A stretch of DNA of 64,000 nt from Theodoxus fluviatilis (GCA_034096865.1 JAWQFJ010028822.1:1-64000), one strand, 5' to 3'; positions 43,106-53,841 are shown, counted from the stretch's first letter. Numbers and translations are program-made. The notes: generated by a model not told the origin, from the sequence alone.

Positions 43106-43383
43106 ATTTGACGATTTTATTGAGCAGAGAAGCAAAACCAGTGACGCTAAAAAATTAAAGATGGCGGTCGGGAAGCAAGACGCTTTGCTGCGCAGTAAAT
43201 AACTATTTTTGCATATTTTCGGAATTAAACTGAAATATATTATAACTTTTTTTGCTTAGCAATGCTTTTTTCTTCAATGATATGTAATTTTTTCAAGAAA
43301 AAAAAATTTAAATTAAATTATAAGTGTTATTGTTATCGACCTTCGGTGGTCGAAATCATGCTTAGAAAACGTCTGAGGGTTAA
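43106..43383 (-). mobile_element. piggyBac 5' terminal region with GGG|TTAA end
   Basis: Upstream of the transposase start the sequence ends AAAACGTCTGAGGG followed by TTAA (43380-43383). Read inward on the - strand this is CCCTCAGACGTTTTC, a plausible piggyBac terminus. Subterminal ACCTTCGGTGGTCGAA is a small palindrome. The opposite terminus was not found; it should lie below 42169. Confidence 0.6.
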
Positions 43384-43808
43384 AGGAAAATATCTGTATT
43401 TGGTCAGATTATATACATGTATATAAAATTAGTTGAGAACTATTAAAAATTGTCATTTTTATTTTTATTTAAGCAACAACAAGCATGTTTACTATCATAT
43501 GATCTAGATGCATAGAAAAGACAAACACTGCAGCATCAATTCTGACGATGCATCCCTCTTACTTTCTCTTGGTCAGATAGTGAGGTACTAATTATCTTTA
43601 TCATCCCACAAGGAAACTTTTATGTCCAACACAACAGAAGCAATTACATATACAATTCATGCAAGAAATATCCAATGCTCAACATTCTGGTAGGATACAA
43701 GTGAGTAAAACAGTAATCTGTAAGTGTGGATGCCCAGAACTGATGCATGCACACAAGCACATTAACACACACAAAAACACATGCAGACATAAGCATGCAC
43801 TAGCATAG
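43384..43808. other. Intronic, nothing recognised
   Basis: AT-rich sequence ending in CA-rich DNA. Confidence 0.5.
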
Positions 43809-44220
43809 TTCCACACCAAGGACTACTAAAGAGAAGGACTTGCAAAGCTTAGATTCAGCGCAGCTAGCGAAGGCCAACGCGATTCGAGCTGGCAGGCAGC
43901 TGAGATCTATTTTTAGCAAAACATCACACGGGTTGCGAGTAGTAATATACTGTAAAAAAATTAATAAATATATTTCGATTATTTTACTCCAAAAGCCCAT
44001 GTACTGTTTCACATTGTTATGAAAGTGTTTCAAATAAAGTTAAATGACACTAAAAGACTCTGTTAAGAGATCACGGTTTCTTCAAGTGTGGACTATTTTG
44101 CAACTCGCATTCGCAAACAAGTTGTTCGATCTACACTGTAATGGCGGCCCGCGAAGTACGTCTGCTCGTAGCAAGTGTTTTGATTGTGTACGTCTGCTCG
44201 TAGCAAGTGTTTTTTTCAGA

Positions 44221-44478
44221 ATGCCGACGAAGTGTGGTGTAGTTAACTGCAAAGGTAACTATAATGCAGCAAATAAGTGTAGATGTGGTATGACTTGCAT
44301 ACAATGTGCCTCCACGCAAGAACTTTTCCATCGACCCAGAGAAGTTTTTCGTTTGCGAGAGACACTGGCCAGCGGATCACCAAACTGTGAAAATTCCTGG
44401 AGGAACACGACCTGCCAATCCGCCTAGCATCTTCGATGTACCAGCTTCTTGCTTGCCGACTCCCAAGGACTACTAAAG
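44221..44478 (+). pseudogene. Broken THAP domain
   Basis: From ATG 44221 the first frame gives MPTKCGVVNCKGNYNAANKC, the start of a THAP domain (C-x4-C). The second half lies in the next frame, from about 44300: VPPRKNFSIDPEKFFVCERH, then W, then PGGTRPANPPSIF and CLPTP, i.e. Cys-x2-His and the conserved proline-rich tail. About 20 codons of the middle, where FRLP and the conserved Trp should be, are missing or scrambled. The THAP zinc ligands are thus all present but split between two frames. The tail runs into the internal terminal-repeat copy. Confidence 0.8.
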
Positions 44479-44479
44479 A

Positions 44480-45092
44480 CTGGATGTGTGTGTCTGCAGA
44501 CAGACAGAGTGTGTATTGGGACTGGATGTGTGTGTCTGTAGACAGACAGAGTGTGTGTGTATTGGGACAGGATGTGTGTGTCTGCAGACAGACAGAGTGT
44601 GTATGTATTGGGACTGGATGTGTGTGTCTGCAGACAGTGTGTGTGTATTGGGACTGGATGTGTGTGTCTGCAGACAGACAGAGTGTGTGTGTATTGGGAC
44701 TGGATGTGTGTGTCTGCAGACAGAGTGTGTGTGTATTGGGACTGGATGTGTGTGTCTGCAGACAGTGTGTGTGTATTGGGACTGGATGTGTGTGTCTGCA
44801 GACAGTGTGTGTGTATTGGGACAGGATGTGTGTGTCTGCAGACAGTGTGTGTGTATTGGGACTGGATGTGTGTGTCTGCAGACAGTGTGTGTGTATTGGG
44901 ACTGGATGTGTGTGTCTGCAGACATACAGAGTGTGTGTGTATTGGGACTGGATGTGTGTGTCTGCAGACAGACAGAGTGTGTGTGTATTGGGACTGGATG
45001 TGTGTGTCTGCAGACAGTGTGTGTGTATTGGGACTGGATGTGTGTGTCTGCAGACAGACAGAGTGTGTGTGTATTGGGACTGGATGTGTCAT
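44480..45092. repeat. Minisatellite, 37-47-bp units, inside the transposon
   Basis: About fifteen units built on TGGATGTGTGTGTCTGCAGA, CAGACAGAGTGTGTGTG and TATTGGGAC. Units differ by presence of one extra CAGACAGA. Long ORFs in five frames are artefacts of the array. Confidence 0.95.
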
Positions 45093-45428
45093 ATTGTTTT
45101 CCCAAATCATGTTTAAAAAATTGTACAATACACTTATTGCAAAAGAAAGACAGGTGTTTAGATTGATAATACTTTAGTGTGAACGCGTGCTACTGGAGAG
45201 ACCCTCTATACCTCATGTTGGCAATAAAATTCATATTTAAACTTTACAAAATCAAACTAAGATTATGTTAATACTACATCATAACCTTTAGGACACATTA
45301 AATGGTAGTTTTAAAGAGAAAAATTGCAAATGATAGACAAACAGAGTGAGGAGGCAAATGGCCTTTGCTAGGAAAGTCTGAACATAGACTGTGCTAGTCC
45401 TTTCTCTTTAGTAGTCCTTGTTCCACAC

Positions 45429-45790
45429 ACACATTTCACATCTACACACATCTCACACGAAAGCACAACATTTGTGCATACTCAAATATTCTACACATAG
45501 AGCAAGATCTCTTGCATGCTGGTTAGACCTGAACACCAAGGAGAAAAATAATGCCCAAGCATGCCACAAAACAGTATAAACTATGATGATGATACATTAG
45601 ACATTTGTACAAATAGAACATCTTCACATCTCTCCATCCACATAAACACTTTCTTTCCCTTATCACCTTCCCCATCACTCTTCTCCCAACTATGCTGCCT
45701 GAAATCACACGCAGCACATCCACAGGCAAGACATGAATTTTCAACACGGAAGCACCGAGACAAGCTGCCCTGTAGGGCCGAAAGCATCTC
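45429..45790. other. Intronic, nothing recognised
   Basis: Only short ORFs without domains. Confidence 0.45.
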
Positions 45791-45794
45791 ATGT

Positions 45795-46070
45795 TTGGGA
45801 CATGGGTGGAGACCTGGGTGCATATCAAAGGATGTACTCGCGGAGAGCAGGCAATAGGGTGGAGACCTGGGTGCATATCAAAGGATGTACTCGCGGAGAG
45901 CAGGCAATAGGGTGGAGACCTGGGTGCATATCAAAGGATGTACTCGCGGAGAGCAGGCAATAGGGTGGAGACCTGGGTGCATATCAAAGGATGTACTCGC
46001 GGAGAGCAGGCAATAGGGTGGAGACCTGGGTGCATATCAAAGGATGTACTCGCGGAGAGCAGGCAATAGG
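45795..46070. repeat. 55-bp tandem repeat, about five units
   Basis: Near-identical units containing GGTGGAGACCTGGGTGCATA, TCAAAGGATGTACTCGCGGA and GAGCAGGCAATAGG. Confidence 0.95.
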
Positions 46071-46156
46071 AAAGAGAGACCAGTCAAGTGCCAAAACCTT
46101 CAGAACAGATGCGAGCCGGAGAGACATGCATCAGGCCTTGCTCCAGCTGCATAGAC

Positions 46157-46375
46157 ATGTTGAAAGCAAGGATCTTGCTAGGTGTAGGCCCTTGTCAACA
46201 TATGTCAACATTAGATCTGCAGATGTAAAGGCTATCTAATGTTGACACATGTTGAAAGCAAGGATCTTGCTAGGTGTAGGCCCTTGTCAACATATGTCAA
46301 CATTAGATCTGCAGATGTAAGGCTATCTAATGTTGACACATGTTGACCCTGGCCTATTCCTTGCAAGATCCTTAC
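46157..46375. repeat. 91-bp tandem duplication with hairpin
   Basis: CATGTTGAAAGCAAGGATCT through CTATCTAATGTTGACA occurs twice. Each unit contains the inverted repeat TGTCAACATTAGAT / ATCTAATGTTGACA. Confidence 0.9.
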
Positions 46376-46439
46376 ATCTGTGCACTGCAGGGCAGATTTT
46401 ATCCCAGCACCAATCAATGCAGGGCTGAGGACAGAGAGA

Positions 46440-47472
46440 AGAGGTCACTTCCTGTGATAGCAGGGACATGGAGGGCTTAGGACGGAGAGGTGGTCACTTC
46501 CTGTGAGAGAAGGGACATGGAGGGCAGAGGACACAGAGAGGAGGTCACTTCCTGTGAGAGCAGGGACATGGAGGGCAGAGGACAGAGAGAAGGTCACTTC
46601 CTGTGAGAGCAGGGACATGGAGGACAGAGGACAGAGAGAGGTGGTCACTTCCTGTGAGAGCAGGGACATGGAGGGCAGAGGACAGAGAGAAGGTCACTTC
46701 CTGTTAGAGCAGGGGCATGGAGGGCAGAGGACAGAGAGGAGGTCACTTCCTGTGAGAGCAGGGACATGGAGGGCTGAGGACACAGAGAAGGTCACTTCCT
46801 GTTAGAGCAGGGACATGGAGGGCAGAGGACAGAGAGAAGGTCACTTCCTGTTAGAGCAGGGACATGGAGGGCAGAGGACAGAGAGGAGGTCACTTCCTGT
46901 GAGAGCAGGGACATGGAGGGCTGAGGACGGAGAGGTGGTCACTTCCTGTGAGAGCAGGGACATGGAGGGCAGAAGACAGAGAGGTGGTCACTTCCTGTGA
47001 GGGCAGGGACATGGAGGGCAGAGGACAGAGAGGAGGTCACTTCCTGTGAGAGCAGGGACATGGAGGGCTGAGGACAGAGAGAGGAGGTCACTTCCTGTTA
47101 GAGCAGGGACATGGAGGGCAGAGGACAGAGAGAAGGTCACTTCCTGTTAGAGCAGGGACATGGAGGGCAGAGGACAGAGAGGAGGTCACTTCCTGTGAGA
47201 GCAGGGACATGGAGGGCTGAGGACGGAGAGGTGGTCACTTCCTGTGAGAGCAGGGACATGGAGGGCTGAGGACAGAGAGGTGGTCACTTCCTGTGAGAGC
47301 AGGGACATGGAGGGCAGAGGACAGAGAGGAGGTCACTTCCTGTGAGAGCAGGGACATGGAGGGCTGAGGACAGAGAGAAGGTCACTTCCTGTGAGAGCAG
47401 GGACATGGAGGGCTGAGGACAGAGAGAGGAGGTCACTTCCTGTAAGAGCAGGGACATGGAGGGCTGAGGACA
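46440..47472. repeat. About 48-50-bp minisatellite, about 21 units
   Basis: Units of AGCAGGGACATGGAGGGC, WGAGGACAGAGAGA and GGAGGTCACTTCCTGTGAGA with small indels. It lies about 50 bp downstream (gene sense) of the exon b donor, so it forms the start of the 14.4-kb intron. Confidence 0.96.
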
Positions 47473-47520
47473 CACACACACAAACACACACACATACAGC
47501 GCCTAGGACAAGGAAGTTAC

Positions 47521-47830
47521 CTGCAGCATGGTTGTCTTGGCAAATGTCATGGTGACGCTGAGGCTCTTTTTCTGATCTTCAGTGACGTTGGATGGCAGGC
47601 TCTCTTCCAGCCAGGGAGTGCAGGTAGCGACGTGCTCCAGGTACTGCTCGCGGCTGTAGGTGGAGAACTCGCACTCGGGGCCATGGCAGAAGAGGAGGAA
47701 GCGTGCAGAATTGTTCACCATAGCCTCCAGATCCAGAGCGTAGAGTGGTTGGAACTTGTGGTTGGTCTCTATGTGGCGCCGAATACTGGCTGCAGTGTCC
47801 TGTGTGATGCGGCACATAGAGCACTTGTAC
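47521..47830 (-). CDS. Zinc-finger exon b of large - strand gene
   Basis: The acceptor is ATTGTGTTTGCCAG (AG ends at 47831) and the donor is CTGCAG|GTAACT (47521/47520). The 310-bp exon starts with one base that completes the AG left by exon f (AG+G = Arg), so f to b is in frame. It encodes YKCSMCRITQDTAASIRRHI ETNH, a C-x2-C-x12-H-x4-H finger, then a spacer and CHGPECEFSTYSREQYLEHV ATC, a C-x4-C-x12-H-x3-C motif. It ends in phase 0, matching exon a. The two-motif layout is the same as exons d plus c, which suggests duplicated modules. Confidence 0.8.
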
Positions 47831-47845
47831 CTGGCAAACACAATG

Positions 47846-47972
47846 AGAGATGAATGAAGTTTTACCAACAATCGGCCTTTGTATGCTATGTAAGGCCACT
47901 GACCTCCAAATCACAGGAGCTGAGCACTCAGAATACAAGTAAGTCTTGATTTCCCTAGTTATTCATTCACCT
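47846..47972 (-). mobile_element. Degraded SINE copy next to exon b acceptor
   Basis: GATGAATGAAGTTTTACC, CGGCCTTTGTATGCTATGTA, AGGCC and TTCCCTAGTTATTCATTCAC follow the SINE order, with a middle deletion. It starts about 15 bp from the splice acceptor of exon b. Confidence 0.65.
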
Positions 47973-47991
47973 TTTGCAAATCTTGTAGGGA

Positions 47992-48002
47992 TGGATGGAC
48001 GG

Positions 48003-48038
<36 letters not shown>

Positions 48039-48403
48039 ATGGATGGATGGATGGATGGATGGATGGATGGATGGATGGATGGATGGACGGATGGATGGAT
48101 GGATGGACAGATGGACGGATGGATGGATGGACGGATGGATGGATGGATGGACAGATGGACGGATGGATGGATGGACGGATGGATGGATGGATGGACGGAC
48201 GGATGGATGGATGGACGGATGGATGGTGTTTTTCGGCCTATCAGCCTTTGTAGGCTATGTAAGGCCATTAAGCACAAAAATCCCTGGAAGAGTTTAGAGT
48301 ACATGTAAACGTATATCAAGTCATGATGTTCCTAATTATTCCCCTCTTACGAATCGGGGAGTGAGACGCGGTGGGTCAATTTTTACCCCGAACCCACAGG
48401 GGG
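47992..48403 (-). mobile_element. SINE copy with 237-bp expanded (GGAT)n tail and 14-bp duplication
   Basis: AAATCTTGTAGGGA is present at 47978-47991 and 48404-48417. The array of GGAT/GGAC units (47992-48228) is thus the expanded tail of the SINE itself. The body runs GTTTTTCGGCCTATCAGCCT to CCACAGGGGG. Confidence 0.92.
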
Positions 48404-48475
48404 AAATCTTGTAGGGAATGCAGTGGGTTTTTTCTTGTACCTGGCAAAAGGTCAAGCAGTAAGGTCACCACCAAA

Positions 48476-48641
48476 AAAAGTTGCGGTTATGGTAACCCAA
48501 CTGACCCTATTTTTTTTCTTCTGCTGACAATTTTTTTTAAATATAAAGAGAAAAAAAAATTGGTGGTAAACAACAAACTGCATGCTGTCCAATCTTCCCT
48601 GCCCTTCAAGCGTTCAGGGAATCCACTGTTTATGTTTAAAC
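48476..48641 (+). repeat. GTTGTGG-family element copy 2, left part
   Basis: AAAGTTGCGGTTATGGTAAC opens the copy. It is interrupted at TGTTTAAAC by the TGACCTT element and resumes at 49376. Confidence 0.65.
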
Positions 48642-49375
48642 GAGAAGGGCAAAGCCCATAGACTCACATGCTTGACCTTGACCTTTACATGACCTTTTCA
48701 GGTGACCTTCAAGGTCAAACAACTAAACCTAGCAATGACATCATACACTAAGAAACTATGCTTTACACATTTTTCCTACCAAAACACATGTGGCCTTGAC
48801 CACAAGGTCATGCAACACAAAGCTGTTAATTCAAGACATAGGAAGCATTTTCTACCATGAGATATGGTCACTTTTAGTGGTTCACAACCCATATTTCATA
48901 AGGGTCAAAGTGACCTTGACCTTGATGATATGTGACCAAATGTGGCTCATGATGAAAGTATAACACGTGCCCCACATAATTATTAAGTTTGAAACAGTTA
49001 TCTTCCATAGTTCAGGGTCAAGGTCACTTTCAAAATATGTGTACAATCCAACTTTGAAGAGCTCCTGTGACCTTGACCTTGAAGCAAGGTTAACCAAACT
49101 GGTATCAAAAGATAGGGCTTACTTTGCCCTATATACCATATATAGGTCAGGTATCCAATCTCAAAAACTTCAGAGAAAATTGAGAAAATGTGAAAAATGG
49201 CTGTTTTTTAGACAACATTTATGGCCCCTGCGACCTTGACCTTGAAGCCAAATTGGGTGTTGATAGACTTAATAGTCTCAGAGAAAAATCCAACGTTAAA
49301 GTTTTTCACGGACGCCCGAACAGACGAAATGGGTGAGTACATACTCACTTTTGCTTCGCATGTCAGTCAAAAAGC
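48642..49375 (-). mobile_element. TGACCTT element, copy F, nested
   Basis: Diverged copy from GAGAAGGGCAAAGCCCATAG to GCATGTCAGTCAAAAA. It is inserted in a GTTGTGG-family element. Comparison with the empty sites at 345-360 and 60705-60735 shows no obvious target duplication. Confidence 0.85.
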
Positions 49376-49512
49376 GTTTTCAGCAGAAAAGAAACTTGAT
49401 ACATGATCATTATGAACAACATTAAAAAAAAATTATTCAAAAAGTTTAGGCTTACCTACTGACCCTATGTTTTCTGGGGGGCCATGTTACAATAGCCACA
49501 ACTTTTTTTTGG
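49376..49512 (+). repeat. GTTGTGG-family element copy 2, right part
   Basis: GCGTTTTCAGCAGAAAAGAA continues the interrupted copy, ending with GCCATGTTACAATAGCCACA and ACTTTTTT. Confidence 0.65.
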
Positions 49513-49678
49513 CCTAATCATGTCATGGATGCTTGAATCAGAATGATGCCATTGTCCCCAGATGGCCTCCTGGGCTACTTGGAGCTGCTCCTGGCTGAGC
49601 TACTGGAGCAGGAGGCACAACCCCCCCAGTAGTCAGAGGTTCCAGCTAACAAGGGAAGCACTGAGCAGCTCCAGGTAT

Positions 49679-49896
49679 GAAAGAATGAAAGAAAGAAAGA
49701 AAAGAAAGAAAGAATGAATGAACGAATGAATGAGGTTTTATGTCCTATCACCCTTTGTAGGCTATATAACTTAGGCCATTTATAACAAAATCACTGGAAT
49801 TCGTTAAGAGTAAAAGCAAGGCAAGTCACGATTCCCCCTGTTATTAGCATTTTACGATACAGTGGGTCTATTTTTATCCCCAACCCACAGGGGGAT
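49679..49896 (-). mobile_element. SINE copy with (GAAA)n/(GAAT)n tail
   Basis: The tail GAAAGAAAGAAAAGAAAG and GAATGAATGAACGAATGA precedes GGTTTTATGTCCTATCACCC. The copy ends CCCAACCCACAGGGGGA. No clear TSD. Confidence 0.75.
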
Positions 49897-49932
49897 GAGC
49901 ATCTTCAGATAAATTTATCAATTCTCTCAGCG

Positions 49933-50192
49933 TTATGGCAGGGCCTGACACGCGTTATGGTATGGCATGACATGCGTTGTGGCAGGGCATGACACGCGTT
50001 GTGGCAGGGCATGACACGTGTTGTGGCAGGGCATGACACGCGTTATGGTATGGCATGACACGCGTTGTGGCAGGGCATGACACGCGTTATGGTATGGCAT
50101 GGCATGACATGCGTTGTGGCATGGCATGACACGTGTTGTGGCAGGGCATGACACGTGTTGTGGCAGGGCATGACACGTGTTGTGGCAGGGCT
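49933..50192. repeat. About 24-bp minisatellite (GGCATGACACGYGTTRTGGC)n
   Basis: About eleven units with alternations GTGGCAGGGCATGAC and ATGGTATGGCATGAC. Confidence 0.95.
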
Positions 50193-51059
50193 CTACTTAC
50201 TGTCATGGCAAGTGTAGTGTTTTCTTAGCTTGACAAAGTGCATCATTTGGCTAGTTTTGACAAAGAAAGACCTTTCTAGCCATACCAAGTTTAGCTTTGT
50301 AGCTACAGTATTTATTTTACTACGATTTTTCAAACTTGATCCATTTTCCTGTGATTTCAGGGGACAGACGCACTAGAAATTCTGCGCCTTGAATGAGTTA
50401 AGCTCTTGACAAAGGGCAGGGTGCGATTTTATGGAATGACATACACCTCTTCAGTCTTCAGCGCCTCATGGTCTCAACACTTGTGGTAAAGACTTTAGGA
50501 TCTGCTATTCCGAGATGGATGGATGGAAGGAGTTTTACAGCCTATCAGTAGGTACCGGCACTGCGCCGGAAAACTGGCTAACTGCATGCAATCAGCTGAA
50601 ATTTTGACCACTTTCCCCAGCTTGTTACTCAGCTTCTATTCATGTGATTGTGATGAGGAAACTTTCTAATAAAAGATCATTCTTTTCTCTTTTGAATGCA
50701 TCTGTCTGTGTGTGTGTGGGTTTTGTCGCGATGTCGCTACAAGCGGTTAAAAAGAGTATACAATTGCGCTTGCCACGCGCTGTGGGCCGATTTTTCGCGT
50801 CAGTTCACACAGAGACGAAAAAGTACCCCTCTTTCGATCGCGTCTAGCCCTACCGCCGCTAATAGCAGCTTCCTATATTTGGTATCAGGATGTAGGTAAA
50901 AGCATCAAGAATCGAATTCCCGCCTAGTATCGATGATTCATCATACTATGGTGAAGTATGAAGCATTTTTCTGAGAAGCAGTGCTTTCTCCGTCAAATTT
51001 CACGCGTAAAAACAAACGGAAAACATGAAATCTTGGGTTCCAAACTATACCTAAATACC
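50193..51059. other. Intronic DNA with SINE head fragment at 50515-50556
   Basis: GATGGATGGATGGAAGGAGT then TTTACAGCCTATCAG is the tail-side fragment of the SINE. A CG-containing patch lies at 50720-50850. No gene supported. Confidence 0.45.
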
Positions 51060-51068
51060 TTCTCTTTT

Positions 51069-51231
51069 CTCTCTAAAGAGGGCTAATTTATGCATGATGC
51101 GGCGATGGAGCTATGGCCAAACAAAAACATCGACCCAAGTTTCAAACACAGGAAATGGACGGCTCAAAATGGCTTCGTTGTTCCGGTACCGGTGCGCAAG
51201 AAGAAATCAACGAAATGTGTCATAAAAGAGG
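51069..51231 (+). CDS. Possible exon ending in a strong donor site
   Basis: An open frame with MELWPNKNIDPSFKHRKWTA, then VPVPVRKKKSTK, runs into AAAAGAG|GTAAGAATA, a near-consensus splice donor. It is antisense to the large gene and inside its intron. I recognise no domain and see no acceptor or upstream promoter. It could be a transposon exon, because the repeat shared with 4.1 kb lies 500 bp downstream. Confidence 0.2.
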
Positions 51232-51711
51232 TAAGAATACTTAATTCTGACTACGCAAGTACCTTTATATATGTTTTAGATATTTGCTTTTATTAGTTAT
51301 ATGCTGCATTTTGCATTTTAGAAGCAAGATCGATTGTTTAAAAAGTTCAGTCGGTCAACCGGTTTTGGTCGTTTGAGTTGAATTTAGAGAGCGAGTCAGA
51401 GTGGCCAACAAAATGCTATAGTTTTACACAATATGCACCTCTGCTGTCGATTCAAAGGTTATTTCGTATTCTGTATACTATTTTTAAGAGTTGTAATTTT
51501 TTTCAGGGCCGGATGGTCCTTTTTAATTGGTTAATTTAGCGGAAAATGCGGCGAAGCTGATTTTCAAGGGAGGTAATCTTGGAGTTACATTAGGCCGAAT
51601 GCGGCAAGTTGATCATGCACTCGTCGACTCTATGATCGTGAATTTTCTGTCCTCGCCTGACCAGGGAAACGAAATAGTCAAATCAAGCCAGAACTAAACA
51701 GTTATCTGCTG

Positions 51712-51800
51712 CCACTCATTCGAGCTTTACATGAAACATAATATCACACTAGCTCGATCGTCTGCTGGCGTAGTCGGTTCGATCGTGTTCTTCTGCTGGA
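51712..51800 (+). repeat. Dispersed repeat segment shared with 4085-4175
   Basis: The same blocks as at 4.1 kb: ACTCATTCGAGCTTTACATG, AGCTCGATCGTCTGCTGGCG and TTCGATCGTGTTCTTCTGCT. Confidence 0.6.
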
Positions 51801-53680
51801 GCGATCTCTGTCTTCCGGCCCCTGACAAGTGACAGTGACTGACACAGTGGCAGCAATGAGCAATCCACACATGTGTCGCTTGATTCACTGCTGTTAATCG
51901 ATTTTAGTAAGAACTGTTGACACAGTTTTGATTCGTTACATGTGAAACAAGGTTTCTTTGTGTGATTTGGAATGTAAATAGCTTGACTCATGTAACTTTC
52001 TTTTCCTTTTTTCTCTCTCTTTGCCTCTGGTTTTCTTTTATTTTTAATACTTAATTTCTGTTTGTCACTTGCAGTAAAATTGCTGGCTGTGTTTGTTGCT
52101 TTTCTGTTTGGATGATTTGCAGACTGGTGAATTATATTATCTTCTTTCAGGTAGCATAATGCTGGATCAACCAAGGCTGAGGTGTGTTTTTTTTAATGTG
52201 ATCTGATTCTGCTGTGATTAGCAATTTTTGTGATCAAATGATAATCATATGTGCAATGTGTCATAGGGTCTTTGGCCATATTTTTTTTTCTTTTGGGAAG
52301 AAAAATACTTGTTCATTATGAACAGATTTAGCTGAGATGCTTTGTTTGTTGTGAACTGACTCAGCTGTGATTAGCAATGTTTGTGCCAATTTTATGAATA
52401 TAAGATGTTTTGTGTTGTCTGTGTAGCCTTGACGAACATGTTGTGAAAAGTAAGCTTTGTCACATTTTTACCCTTGTCAGGTTTGAAATTGCCTACATTA
52501 TCGTCAGTTTCTTATGCCAATAACTGGCATGCTGTAGCAATGCTCACTGGTTATGTGACTTTACTATATTTCTTATTTGAATGTTGAACATAGCTTGTTT
52601 GAAGTTTGAACTGTATGTTTGACACTTTCCTCTTTTTCAACTAGTTGTCGCAACAGCATTTGGAATATGACAGTGCATTGATGATGCTCACTGGTTTGGT
52701 AATTTATTGATGCTTTTCTTGCTGTGATTTATGTGGATGTTTGACATTGGTTCATTCATATTGTCAGCGCTTCTGTCAACATGAATTCTCCGCCCACCCC
52801 ACCCCACCCCCAACCCTTGTTAAATGGGCAATGTATATTTCTAAAAGGAGTGTTATTACATCTGTTTCACTCACAGAGATGTGGTTAAATGTTCTGTGAT
52901 CATTCTATACCATAATAGTACACTTTTTTAGTTCTGCAGTCTATGGGAAAGGTGTATGGTTCCGTTAACCATTTTTCGCATTTTTACCACACCAAGAAAA
53001 GGCTACTTAGTGCTTGAAAATGATTATAGAACATGGATCCTTTTTGTGTATACAGCCCATATCATCATTAACATTGTTTCCAAATTTTAAGGCATTCCAA
53101 ACAGAAGTTTTGAAGTTATGATTTTTTTGGTCTTTTTTCCTCTGGAAAGGTCTGCCGCAGGCCATTTTAAGCTTTTCCTTAACTTTGAGGTGTTGTACTC
53201 CTTTCACCATACTTATAAGACAGCTGGAAAAAATTATATTTGATCTATATCTATATGTTAGTTGCAAACTGGTAAAAAAACTCTGAAAGTCATTCACGTT
53301 TGGGTTGTGTGGCACCTAAAACATGGCTCTTCTTGGCATTTCGGACACTTTTCGTTGTTGTTTTCTCTGATTTCTGACATGCTGCAGACTATTTATTAAT
53401 GAGCATGTGCTTCTGATATTTACTGGATTTCTTTTCCTGTATATATTAAATGAGAAAACCACAATTATCTTGTGTTCAGTGTCAAAGTGTTGTATTTGTG
53501 AATGCTCAAAGTTGGTGTTTCATAACATGAAAACGGACTCGCGGACACCCCTCAAACTTTGAAACTCAATATCTTTTGAACTAATGACCCAATTTTCATA
53601 ATTTTTTTTCAAAGGTTCTTTAAAGAAATTGCAAAAAATATACTAGTATGAGTATTTTTAAATTTCATGTGCCTGTACCT
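51801..53680. other. Intronic AT-rich DNA
   Basis: The - strand ORF at 51749-52174 is lysine-rich without a recognisable domain. No element recognised. Confidence 0.45.
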
Positions 53681-53841
53681 ACTATCAGCCTTTGTAGGCT
53701 ATGTAAGGCCATTAAGCACAAACATCACTAGAATAATTCCAAGCAAGCGCAACTCGTCACGATGTCCCTATTTATTCACCCCTTACATACTGTGTAGAGA
53801 GACATGGTGGGTCTATTCTTTAGACCCCCAACTCACAGGGG
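53681..53841 (-). mobile_element. SINE copy, tail missing
   Basis: TATCAGCCTTTGTAGGCTAT through CCCAACTCACAGGGGG. The first 20 bases and the tail are absent. Confidence 0.82.

Larger units (their letters stand above)
43817..45420. mobile_element. 1604-bp DNA transposon with 8-bp duplication and THAP remnant (P-element-like)
   Basis: CAAGGACTACTAAAGAGAAG at the left end is complementary to the right end (CTTTAGTAGTCCTTG), and similarity continues imperfectly for about 65 bp. TTCCACAC flanks both sides (43809-43816 and 45421-45428). Eight-base duplications occur in P and hAT elements, and the THAP domain inside favours the P superfamily. Inside are a broken THAP coding segment (44221-44478), a third internal copy of CAAGGACTACTAAAGA (44464-44479) and a 600-bp minisatellite. 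The transposase catalytic core is missing. Confidence 0.85.

Noticed and set aside
44424..45177. Several 200+ codon ORFs (Cys/Val or His/Thr-rich)
   Set aside because: Artefacts of the minisatellite inside the transposon.
44464..45420. A second, shorter transposon using the internal terminal copy
   Set aside because: No target duplication matches the flank of 44464; only 43817-45420 has the 8-bp duplication.
46440..47472. CRISPR-like array of about 48-bp periodicity
   Set aside because: The repeats are head-to-tail without unique spacers and lie in a eukaryotic intron; an ordinary minisatellite. The same applies to 28112-28345.
47963..48319. ORFs of MDGWMDGW / IHPSIHPS repeats
   Set aside because: Translation of the (GGAT)n SINE tail.
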